Source: a virus. Taken from it: a stretch of 24,559 nt of DNA. Below the pieces are notes generated by a model. It was not told where the DNA came from. It did no database searches and worked only from the letters and a program-made list of their open reading frames with translations. This document shows, piece by piece, positions 1 to 5,848 of this stretch (its first letter is position 1; every line of letters begins with the position of its first letter). Both the position numbers and the translations under genes were made by a program. The stretch covers positions 1-24,559 of IMG/VR virus record IMGVR_UViG_3300042453_002738, one strand, 5' to 3'.

Positions 1-232
1 AAACCCACGAACCAACGGTTCCTGTTAGATAGTAGTATGTCGAATTTTGTTCAACATACACAAGCATTCCGACTTCTCTTCTTTGATCGGGAATAGCATC
101 TCTATCTGAAATTGTAGAAACAGTTCTTAAACCACCTAAACCATAAATTGGTTTTGTTACAGGATATGTATCAGCCGAATCGAACGGACTGATAAAACCT
201 GCAAGTGGTATTCCTCCTGTTATTTGAGCCAT
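1..232 (-). CDS. Virion structural protein, N-terminal part (cut by left edge)
   Basis: The first 77 residues of a protein that runs off the left edge are visible, starting at the ATG at 232. The segment around DTYPVTKPIYGLGG, then STISDRDAIPDQRRE and GMLVYVEQNSTYYYL, is the kind of sequence found in T4-like environmental phage fibre and baseplate-associated proteins, where a short adaptor precedes repeated structural domains. It starts 15 nt after the stop of the preceding gene and has no clear Shine-Dalgarno sequence, so it is probably co-transcribed and coupled with the two genes upstream. The family resemblance is from memory. The exact role cannot be fixed from a fragment. Confidence 0.7.
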   Translation of the reverse strand, partial: MAQITGGIPLAGFISPFDSADTYPVTKPIYGLGGLRTVSTISDRDAIPDQRREVGMLVYVEQNSTYYYLTGTVGSWV

Positions 233-247
233 TTAAGTATTTTGATA

Positions 248-1237
248 TTAAACTATAAGAGAAATTGTTAAGGAACCAGAAGTAGCATTAGGTAATCTGT
301 AATATTTATAATTTAAACTCAAACCATGTTGGTTCGTGATTGTCACTGTGCCGGTTTCAAATTGTGTCGTAAAACCTCCAACTTGGAATGTCGGTGTACT
401 AAAAGATACTGGAAAAAAGTAATAAATGTATCTTGGCGAATCAGTTGATGGAAAAGTTTTTGTAAATGAAGAAATATTTGTTAAGAGTTGTCTTTCATAA
501 TTAACACCATAAATATCATTTTTCGCTTGTCTGTAATCATCTGTGGTAGATGCACCCCAAAACCCCGAATATCTCCATTCATGCGTTTCTGTTCTAGACG
601 CGGCAGAACCTTGCAATTGATTTCCTTCAATGTTAAAAACTATAGATGCCGGAGCATTATTGCTATATGCTGGATGTGTATAATTTTGTGGTGAACTATT
701 ATAATTTAAAGAAGATGAAACTGGTGTTCCTAAAATTTGAGATGAACCCCTATATATTTTAATACTGCCTGCAACCCAATTTGTAGTTCCTGATGTTGTC
801 CAAGTAAATTCTCTAGTTGCAGACGGAACAGAATAACCAACCTCATAAATTCTAGATCCCGTTGTAATTCCTGTGCTGAATGAAGTAAATGAAACAGATT
901 GATAGGGATATAGCATTTGCTCCAAAACTTCTATAGCATTTTTATTTGTTAATGTCACACCAGCTATAATTCCACCTACAGTAGTAGTAACTGGTTGGGC
1001 GTTGGTCCAAATTAAATTTCCACCAGCAATACCTTGTACACCTTGTATTCCCTGTGCACCTGTTGGGCCGGGACCACTACCACCAACTCCACCCCCACCA
1101 GAACCATATATTATGGTAGAATTTCCACCAATAACAATTTCTCTTTGAGGAATAATTGATATCGAAGGATACTGTGATGTAACATTAACAGTTAATTTTG
1201 GATATTCCGATTCCTCGTTGACTGTTATATCTGACAT
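248..1237 (-). CDS. Fibre-like virion protein with short collagen-like repeat
   Basis: A 329-aa protein. Residues about 1-45 form a leader region, followed by a glycine-rich hinge (about 45-57) and five collagen-type Gly-X-Y triplets at residues 57-71 (GPT GAQ GIQ GVQ GIA). The remaining 250 residues are rich in Ser, Thr, Tyr and Asn, look beta-structured, and resemble phage receptor-binding or fibre domains. Collagen-like triplets are common in phage fibres, where they trimerise and form a flexible stalk. Its ATG overlaps the stop of the preceding gene by one base (TAATG), which implies translational coupling. No signal peptide or membrane segment is visible. I infer a tail fibre or baseplate appendage protein; the receptor is unknown. 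Confidence 0.7.
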   Translation of the reverse strand: MSDITVNEESEYPKLTVNVTSQYPSISIIPQREIVIGGNSTIIYGSGGGGVGGSGPGPTGAQGIQGVQGIAGGNLIWTNAQPVTTTVGGIIAGVTLTNKNAIEVLEQMLYPYQSVSFTSFSTGITTGSRIYEVGYSVPSATREFTWTTSGTTNWVAGSIKIYRGSSQILGTPVSSSLNYNSSPQNYTHPAYSNNAPASIVFNIEGNQLQGSAASRTETHEWRYSGFWGASTTDDYRQAKNDIYGVNYERQLLTNISSFTKTFPSTDSPRYIYYFFPVSFSTPTFQVGGFTTQFETGTVTITNQHGLSLNYKYYRLPNATSGSLTISLIV

Positions 1238-1632
1238 TAGATTCTGGTAACCTCATCCAAAACTTCAATTGATCCGCGTAAAATTGTAGTTACAGAATTG
1301 TTATTCGGTCCAACAATTTGTATATCATATTTTGGTGTAGACCCCGGTGAAAGTTGACTAGTATATGTTGCACCAATTGCAACATAAATTGTACCTCCAG
1401 CCGCAGATCCAGAAAGACCCCCAATTATGCCACCGGGCATAGTTACACCAGAACTGCCCACGGGAATATAAACACTATATGAGGCAACTAGAGGTGAAGG
1501 ATAATATCCTTTTCTTAATTGCATTGACAGTGTGCATCCACCCAAATTATAAGGTGATCCAGCATCATTTAAATACATGGACCATTTATAGCTGTCTCCC
1601 TGTATAATAGTAAAATCGTAGTTTGCGCTCAT
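1237..1632 (-). CDS. Small beta-rich baseplate/fibre-associated protein
   Basis: A 131-aa protein opening with YDFTIIQGDSYKWSMYL, followed by a LGGCTLSMQLRKGY segment. This pattern (aromatic residue, I-x-Q-G-D/A, short strand, then a TARMQIR-like strand) recurs in small T4-like phage virion proteins and resembles the N-terminal domain of baseplate upper proteins. The middle is Gly/Ser-rich and the end, ILRGSIEVLDEVTRI, fits a final beta strand. It is first in a late operon with the fibre-like gene and the truncated gene. GGAG lies 5 nt before the ATG, and a CCTAAATA element and a hairpin precede it. Family assignment is tentative; a virion role is inferred from context. Confidence 0.6.
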   Translation of the reverse strand: MSANYDFTIIQGDSYKWSMYLNDAGSPYNLGGCTLSMQLRKGYYPSPLVASYSVYIPVGSSGVTMPGGIIGGLSGSAAGGTIYVAIGATYTSQLSPGSTPKYDIQIVGPNNNSVTTILRGSIEVLDEVTRI

Positions 1633-1643
1633 AATTTCTCCAA

Positions 1644-1675
1644 AAATAATAGCCTATAGATATAGGCTATTATTT
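1644..1675 (-). terminator. Perfect 15-bp inverted repeat between glycosyltransferase and fibre operon
   Basis: AAATAATAGCCTATA at 1644-1658 is repeated as its exact reverse complement at 1661-1675, leaving 2 nt in the centre, so a few inner pairs would open to form a loop. On the minus strand the stem ends in a run of five T (three belonging to the stem) and then GGAG. It lies after the glycosyltransferase stop and could terminate that transcript. It also begins at about the predicted start point of the late promoter at 1679-1686, so it may be the 5' terminal stem of the fibre mRNA. Confidence 0.6.
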
Positions 1676-1678
1676 AAA

Positions 1679-1686
1679 TATTTAGG
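1679..1686 (-). promoter_or_regulatory. Late-type promoter element CCTAAATA
   Basis: The minus strand reads CCTAAATA. It matches the elements ahead of gp22 and gp23 in this window and resembles the T4 late -10 element TATAAATA. With T4 geometry (start 6 nt beyond the element) transcription begins near 1673, giving a leader of about 41 nt that starts with the inverted repeat and ends with GGAG-AAATT-ATG. It would drive the three fibre-type genes. Confidence 0.45.
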
Positions 1687-1699
1687 AGTTGGATATAAG

Positions 1700-2920
1700 T
1701 TATAATTTGACCGTTTGGGCCTTATTTAAATCTACATTTAGAGTAGTCTTATTTTCCATCTTTTCAATTTTTTTATTTTGCTCTGCCTTTAATTTTTCTT
1801 GATTTTCATTAAATTCGGCAACTGCTTTTAGATAAACTTCTTTATTTTTTTGAATTCTTGGACGATGTTCTTCTGGCATATATGGCTCAGAAAGTAATTT
1901 TTCACAAGCTGCCAAGCCCATATGAATTTTTCCAACATAGAATGCTGTTGTTGAAATTTCATCTAAAATTCCCCATTGATAGACGGCTTTATCGACAAAG
2001 AGAATATCATCTTTCGGAACTGGAATTGTTAAAGCTTGAGCAGCAATCAAAAATGCATTTCTGGGTCTATTGTATTTTCTATAAATGCAAGATAAATGAT
2101 ATAAAGCTTCTGCTCTATTTGGTTTGGTTTCATAAGATTTCATTAACGCATCTGCAACTTCTTCTACTGGTTTACCAATAATTTCTCTACAAATTGCAAT
2201 CCGAATCCACGAATAAAAAATTTCTTCTGGCCACTGACCCATCTCAACCCGTTTCATGTATTCTTTTTCTGCAACTTCAAACAATTGTGCGTCGAATGCG
2301 GATTGTGCTGCATAAAACTGTTTTCTAACTGAGGTTGGGTCTTTTTCAAGATATTTTTTCAATAAAAAATAATCTCTTGCATATTTTTCTCTATCACTAT
2401 TAACTTCTCTAGAACGGCAACCCTCTGTTCGAACATTCCATGAATAATTTCCCTCAAGTCTTTCAACTTGCATCGGCTGTTCGCAAATAGCATATTCGTG
2501 TAATGGTTCTTCATACCACCATAATTTTTTTTCTAAATTGAAAACCTGCGCCCGGTACCATACCATGTTTCCTCTGGCAACTTTTACAACATATCCATCC
2601 AAATTATCATCAAACGATGACACCGGAAGTTCACCCTCAATATTATCGTCGGCATCGATCATCAGTGCCCATTTTGTTTTGCCGTGGCAGTGTTTTAAAA
2701 CTTTAGATCTATTGGTTCCAAAATCTTCCCACTGATGATCCAAAATTTCTCCGGGGATATTTTTAGAATCAAAAAACTTTTTAATTATTTCTTTAGTATT
2801 GTCAACTGATCCCGTATCAGCTATGACATAATAATCAATATATTTTGCGACAGATTCAAGGCATCTTTCGATATTTGGTGCCTCGTTTTTTACGATCATT
2901 GCTAATGTTAAACTATACAT
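1700..2920 (-). CDS. Family 2 glycosyltransferase with C-terminal TPR-like repeats
   Basis: A 406-aa protein from the ATG at 2920. An in-frame ATG lies two codons earlier at 2926, but the AAGGA at 2926-2930 is 5 nt from the 2920 start and directly abuts the 2926 one, so 2920 is preferred. The N-terminal GT-A domain shows the GT2 signature: LTLAMIVKNEAPNIERCL near residues 4-21, ADTGSVDNT near 34-42, and the DADD metal/nucleotide-sugar site near 89-92, with an EPLHEYA segment after it. The second half is helical with TPR-like spacing and ends in a charged lysine-rich tail. Family knowledge says transfer of a sugar from a nucleotide sugar; substrate and acceptor are unknown. It follows regA at the end of the replication operon and precedes the fibre genes. 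Confidence 0.8.
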   Translation of the reverse strand: MYSLTLAMIVKNEAPNIERCLESVAKYIDYYVIADTGSVDNTKEIIKKFFDSKNIPGEILDHQWEDFGTNRSKVLKHCHGKTKWALMIDADDNIEGELPVSSFDDNLDGYVVKVARGNMVWYRAQVFNLEKKLWWYEEPLHEYAICEQPMQVERLEGNYSWNVRTEGCRSREVNSDREKYARDYFLLKKYLEKDPTSVRKQFYAAQSAFDAQLFEVAEKEYMKRVEMGQWPEEIFYSWIRIAICREIIGKPVEEVADALMKSYETKPNRAEALYHLSCIYRKYNRPRNAFLIAAQALTIPVPKDDILFVDKAVYQWGILDEISTTAFYVGKIHMGLAACEKLLSEPYMPEEHRPRIQKNKEVYLKAVAEFNENQEKLKAEQNKKIEKMENKTTLNVDLNKAQTVKL

Positions 2921-2925
2921 AGTCA

Positions 2926-2931
2926 TCCTTA
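2926..2931 (-). promoter_or_regulatory. Shine-Dalgarno TAAGGA deciding the glycosyltransferase start
   Basis: The minus strand reads TAAGGA here, overlapping the regA stop codon. The spacer to the ATG at 2920 is 5 nt. The alternative ATG at 2926 begins on the last base of the motif and could not be served by it. Confidence 0.55.
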
Positions 2932-3354
2932 TGAATTAAAAAATTTGCGTAATGAACCGGGATTAAATTTTGGAATAAGATCCCAGTTATCTTTTTCTTC
3001 GTATTTAATAATTTTTAGAGCATTTATTGGAAGAGTATTTTTTATTTTTTCTTTGTCTATTACTTCCAATAATTCCCAATCCTCTAAAAGTTTTACAATG
3101 GTATTTCTTCTTTTTATATCTTCTTCACTGGTATTTGAAGGCAATCCATCCAAAGAAAATAATTCCTTAAAATGAGCTATAATATATACATCATTTTTAT
3201 GAATTAAATGGCATGATTGATAAAGAACTTTTTTTCCTTTTGGGGAAACCCCTATTCTTGACAGGGTTTCTTTTATTACCATGTAATCTTCGGAATCTAA
3301 TAATTTTATATGGACTCCAACATTATTGAACACTTTATCTGAAATACTTGACAT
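2929..3354 (-). CDS. regA: RegA-like translational repressor
   Basis: A 141-aa protein (T4 RegA is 122 aa) with recognisable RegA blocks: VIKETLSRIGVSPKGKKVLYQSCH near residues 26-49, YIIAHFKELFSLDG near 57-70, then a KRRNTIVKLLEDWELLEV block, and the closing segment WDLIPKFNPG near 124-133. In T4, RegA is a cytoplasmic RNA-binding protein that represses translation of many early phage mRNAs, including its own, by covering the ribosome-binding site. The leader has AAGGTG upstream of the ATG. Position is canonical: gp45-gp44-gp62-regA on one strand. In T4 DNA polymerase gene 43 follows; here the next gene is a glycosyltransferase and then virion genes. The extra residues are mostly at the ends. 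Confidence 0.88.
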   Translation of the reverse strand: MSSISDKVFNNVGVHIKLLDSEDYMVIKETLSRIGVSPKGKKVLYQSCHLIHKNDVYIIAHFKELFSLDGLPSNTSEEDIKRRNTIVKLLEDWELLEVIDKEKIKNTLPINALKIIKYEEKDNWDLIPKFNPGSLRKFFNS

Positions 3355-3362
3355 AACACACC

Positions 3363-3749
3363 TTATAAATTGGTTGGACCGCCTTTGTCTAAAGACTTTT
3401 TAAGATTGTCTAGATCTTTTGGTCCAATAATATTTAGCACTTCTCTAGCTTTACTTTCACTGTATGAAAAAGCTTGTTTTATTAAGTTTATTTTATCATC
3501 TTTTTCTTTTCTAAGCCAATATGAATATCTTTTCTTTTTTCTTACACCCAGTCTATAAAAATCAAATTGAGCTTTTGAATCTAGAATTGGTTTGCAATTC
3601 ATTTCATTTGCATAAAAAATAGTATCATTAAAATATGATAAGCAACGATTTACTACATATGCCGGATATTCTTTTGCGGCAACCTCATCATTATCCATGA
3701 GAGGTTTTTTGTCATAATTGATACTGTTGAGATATTCTTTTAATTCCAT
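3363..3749 (-). CDS. 62: Clamp-loader small subunit, gp62-like (short form)
   Basis: A 128-aa protein between the gp44 homologue and regA, exactly where T4 encodes gp62. The motif YPAYVVNRCLSYFNDTIFYANEMN (residues about 29-52) corresponds to the small clamp-loader subunit conserved in T4-like environmental phages. A DFYRLGVRKKKRYSYW stretch follows, where T4 gp62 has the comparable YLMAAVPRGKRYGKW. The protein would join four gp44 ATPase subunits to load the gp45 clamp. It is much shorter than T4 gp62 (187 aa), but short forms are typical outside the close T4 relatives, so I do not read it as truncated. Its ATG shares a base with the gp44 stop (TAATG), implying coupled translation. Confidence 0.82.
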   Translation of the reverse strand: MELKEYLNSINYDKKPLMDNDEVAAKEYPAYVVNRCLSYFNDTIFYANEMNCKPILDSKAQFDFYRLGVRKKKRYSYWLRKEKDDKINLIKQAFSYSESKAREVLNIIGPKDLDNLKKSLDKGGPTNL

Positions 3750-4693
3750 TATGCAAACTCACAATCCATCATCAATTGGACCAATAGGGCCATCGTATTA
3801 ATTTCTTGATCTGCTGCAAAAGCAGATTTATATTGATATTCAGCAATATGAAGAATTGCTGCAGGTACTGAATTTGGTTTTAAAGTTGTATAAAGTTCTG
3901 TGTAGAGTTTTTTAAAGAACTCTGTTGTATTGAGATCTAAATTTTGCACCACCCATTTACGGCACGAAGTAAAATCTTTTGACTTCATGTATCCCATGAG
4001 TTCTTTGTAGGATTCACTGCTACCATGTGAAAGAATTCCAACATCAATTTTTCCAGAAGAAGAATACTTTTGAAGTTCGTTGATAATACGACGAAAATCT
4101 GGAAAATGTTTTTTGATGAGATTAGCGACAACTTGCTGTTCATATGGTACATTCTCTGTTTTAAGTATATATTCAACTCTATCCATCATTGCTTTTGCAA
4201 TTTGTGCTTTTTCTGCAGTTGGAACAGTAAAATCTATACCAGTACAGCGAGAATGCAGAGGATCTATAACTCTATTTTTATAATTACATGTCAAAACAAA
4301 TCTACAATTTGTATGAAACTCTTCAATCGCACCACGCAATGCTGGTTGAATTGATTGTGGATTTGCATAATCAAACTCATCAAGAATAATTACCTTTAGA
4401 GTACCGTTCAACGAAACTGTAGATGCGTATTGTCTAATTTTAGTTCGAAGAGTATCGATACCATTTTCTTCTGAACAGTTGATTATCATGGAATCGTAAT
4501 TTAGATCTCTAGCAAGAGCACGGGCAACCGTAGTTTTGCCCGTGCCTGCCTTGCCATAAAACAACATATTTGGCATTGCCCCTTCTTTAATCATACCATT
4601 AAAAACTGTAGTAAGATCAATCGGGAGAATGCATTCAGACAAAGACTTGGGTCTATACTTTTCGACCCAAAGCACATTATTAATATCAGACAC
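3749..4693 (-). CDS. 44: Sliding-clamp loader ATPase, gp44
   Basis: A 314-aa AAA+ protein (T4 gp44 is 319 aa). It opens with WVEKYRPKSLSE, the usual clamp-loader start. It has Walker A GKAGTGKT at residues 47-54, Walker B VIILDEFD at 101-108, a sensor-1 region TCNYKNR near 135-141 and the SRC arginine-finger motif at 148-150. It would hydrolyse ATP to open gp45 and place it on primed DNA with gp62. The start codon is GTG at 4693, preceded by GGAG with a 6-nt spacer, and it begins 2 nt after the gp45 stop. It is part of the gp45-gp44-gp62-regA unit read from the promoter near 5525-5552. Confidence 0.96.
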   Translation of the reverse strand: MSDINNVLWVEKYRPKSLSECILPIDLTTVFNGMIKEGAMPNMLFYGKAGTGKTTVARALARDLNYDSMIINCSEENGIDTLRTKIRQYASTVSLNGTLKVIILDEFDYANPQSIQPALRGAIEEFHTNCRFVLTCNYKNRVIDPLHSRCTGIDFTVPTAEKAQIAKAMMDRVEYILKTENVPYEQQVVANLIKKHFPDFRRIINELQKYSSSGKIDVGILSHGSSESYKELMGYMKSKDFTSCRKWVVQNLDLNTTEFFKKLYTELYTTLKPNSVPAAILHIAEYQYKSAFAADQEINTMALLVQLMMDCEFA

Positions 4694-4695
4694 TT

Positions 4696-5367
4696 TTAGC
4701 TCCGGTTAATTCCGATGTAATATGATAGATTACTGTTGGTATGTGTAAATTTTGAAATTATTGTGTTGCTCAATTCTACTTTATAAGAACCGGGCAAAAA
4801 TTTAATGTCTGATACATTAATTCTGCCTTTATAATCTTGTCCTTTGTAATTCTCTTCAATTACAAGCGTAAAATTATTTGAACTGTCGTTTTTAAAATCA
4901 ACTACAACAATTTTTAATACACCATTTTCACCTACAATTTCAAGATCATTAACTTGAAGAATTCTAGATACCTTTAGAATTTCATTCAAATCATTTTCAT
5001 TCAAATCAAATGTAATTTGAGTGTTTGGTAATTTAAGCTTTTTTGGTGGAACTGTCAAAATTGATGGTTCGGTATAATAATACCGAACTGTGGATTTTCC
5101 ATTTGAAATATCTACATAAGTATCATTAAACTCAAGTTCCGGATCATTAAACATGCTAATGACTCCCAAAAACTTATTAAGATCAAAAATACCAATTTCT
5201 GTTTCAAAATCTTCTTGTATTGAAGACTCTGCGTAGATATTTCTACCAACAGACATTGTGTTGATAAAATTTCCCGGTTTAATCAAAATATTGGAATTGA
5301 TTTCCGCAAAATTTTTAAGTAGTGAAAGTGTTTCTTTGCTAAGTTTCATTTTAGTCACGGTTGTCAT
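4696..5367 (-). CDS. 45: Sliding clamp, gp45
   Basis: A 223-aa protein (T4 gp45 is 228 aa) at the gp45 position. It starts MTTVTKMKLSKETLSLLKNFAEIN and continues with a beta-rich clamp-like pattern including an IGIFDLNKFLGVISMF stretch near residues 57-72. Gp45 is the trimeric ring that holds the replicative polymerase on DNA and, in T4, activates late transcription through gp55 and gp33. AAAGGA lies 5 nt before the ATG, so it can be translated independently of the 55-aa gene that overlaps its start by 17 nt. Assignment rests on N-terminal resemblance, length and synteny. Confidence 0.93.
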   Translation of the reverse strand: MTTVTKMKLSKETLSLLKNFAEINSNILIKPGNFINTMSVGRNIYAESSIQEDFETEIGIFDLNKFLGVISMFNDPELEFNDTYVDISNGKSTVRYYYTEPSILTVPPKKLKLPNTQITFDLNENDLNEILKVSRILQVNDLEIVGENGVLKIVVVDFKNDSSNNFTLVIEENYKGQDYKGRINVSDIKFLPGSYKVELSNTIISKFTHTNSNLSYYIGINRS

Positions 5368-5518
5368 AATTATCCTTTGTTTTATAAATCATGTCATTGA
5401 GCTGTTGTTTTTGCTCATGACGGTTTCCACGCTTATTACGATTTTGCTGTTTACGTCCAAAACTAGAAGGCTTGTTCTTTTTACGATTAGTAAATTTTTC
5501 AAAACTGTCTTCATTCAT
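5351..5518 (-). CDS. Small highly basic protein upstream of gp45
   Basis: A 55-aa frame starting at the ATG at 5518 and ending in a TAA inside the gp45 start region. It begins MNEDSFEKFTNRKKNK, then has a strongly basic Lys/Arg/Asn/Gln stretch (residues about 12-39, with GRKQQNRNKRGNRHEQ) and an acidic-polar end. The composition suggests a nucleic-acid or RNA-polymerase contact. T4 places rpbA, an RNA-polymerase-binding protein, beside gene 45, but I see no clear sequence likeness and do not claim it. A TTGATT-N16-TATAAT promoter would start transcription at about the first base of its ATG, so it may be translated from a leaderless message. Support is composition, promoter placement and tight overlap with gp45; the length makes it provisional. 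Confidence 0.6.
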   Translation of the reverse strand: MNEDSFEKFTNRKKNKPSSFGRKQQNRNKRGNRHEQKQQLNDMIYKTKDNYDNRD

Positions 5519-5524
5519 AATTGT

Positions 5525-5552
5525 ATTATAACTCCAATAATCTATAAATCAA
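5525..5552 (-). promoter_or_regulatory. Sigma70-type promoter for the gp45 operon
   Basis: The minus strand has TTGATT at 5552-5547 and TATAAT at 5530-5525 with a 16-nt spacer. Three other promoters in this window have the same spacer. The predicted start, 7 nt past the -10 box, is at about 5518, the A of the 55-aa gene's ATG. It would serve the 55-aa protein, gp45, gp44, gp62 and regA. Confidence 0.6.
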
Positions 5553-5833
5553 GTTTCAATCCACTGAAAACTATTGCCATCATTATACCAAATATATTTG
5601 GAACCACTTGGGGTGACCCATTCTTGACCTTCTACAGGATTTATTGGTGGGTTGCTACCGTAAAAAATTTCAGTATTTCCTGAATATTTCCAAAATAATT
5701 TGCTTTGTTCAGGTGAATTTGTTGTGGTTTTTAAACACTCATACAATTTTCCCTGATAAAAAACAATTTCTCCGGGAAAATAATATTGATTTTTTCCGTT
5801 ATATGTTTTAAATTTGAATTCTCCACGAAACAT
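5549..5833 (-). CDS. Small virion-like protein with carbohydrate-binding-type module
   Basis: A 94-aa protein. Residues about 18-50 (YFPGEIVFYQGKLYECLK through PEQSKLFWKYSG) follow the pattern of small chitin-binding-type carbohydrate modules: Y-x-x-G-x-x-V-x-Y-x-G-x-x-Y, then a P and a final aromatic W. Residues about 56-93 (YGSNPPINPVEGQEW, then YIWYNDGNSFQWIET) match the short repeat often seen in phage fibre and decoration proteins. It therefore looks like a virion or adhesin component, yet lies between recombination gene 46 and the clamp operon. It lacks a Shine-Dalgarno sequence but has TATAAATA just upstream, suggesting late expression. The role is inferred. Confidence 0.65.
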   Translation of the reverse strand: MFRGEFKFKTYNGKNQYYFPGEIVFYQGKLYECLKTTTNSPEQSKLFWKYSGNTEIFYGSNPPINPVEGQEWVTPSGSKYIWYNDGNSFQWIET

Positions 5834-5840
5834 TTACAAA

Positions 5841-5848
5841 TATTTATA
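5841..5848 (-). promoter_or_regulatory. TATAAATA late-type element ahead of the 94-aa gene
   Basis: The minus strand is an exact match to the T4 late element TATAAATA. Its last base is 8 nt before the first base of the ATG at 5833, so T4 geometry gives a 2-nt leader. It overlaps the gp46 stop codon. AT-rich DNA makes chance matches common, but the virion-like nature of the downstream protein supports it. Confidence 0.4.

Noticed and set aside
3430-3437. GCTAAATA inside gp62 on the minus strand
   Set aside because: It is within coding sequence far from the regA start and encodes ordinary residues; likely chance in AT-rich DNA.
3363-3749. Possible truncated gp62
   Set aside because: Shorter than T4 gp62, but the frame is clean, coupled to gp44 and carries the conserved motif; short forms are normal in distant T4-like phages.
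5258-5683. 141-codon plus-strand frame antisense to gp45 and the small genes
   Set aside because: It runs opposite to well-supported genes; its hydrophobic composition is the usual product of reading AT-rich coding DNA backwards.
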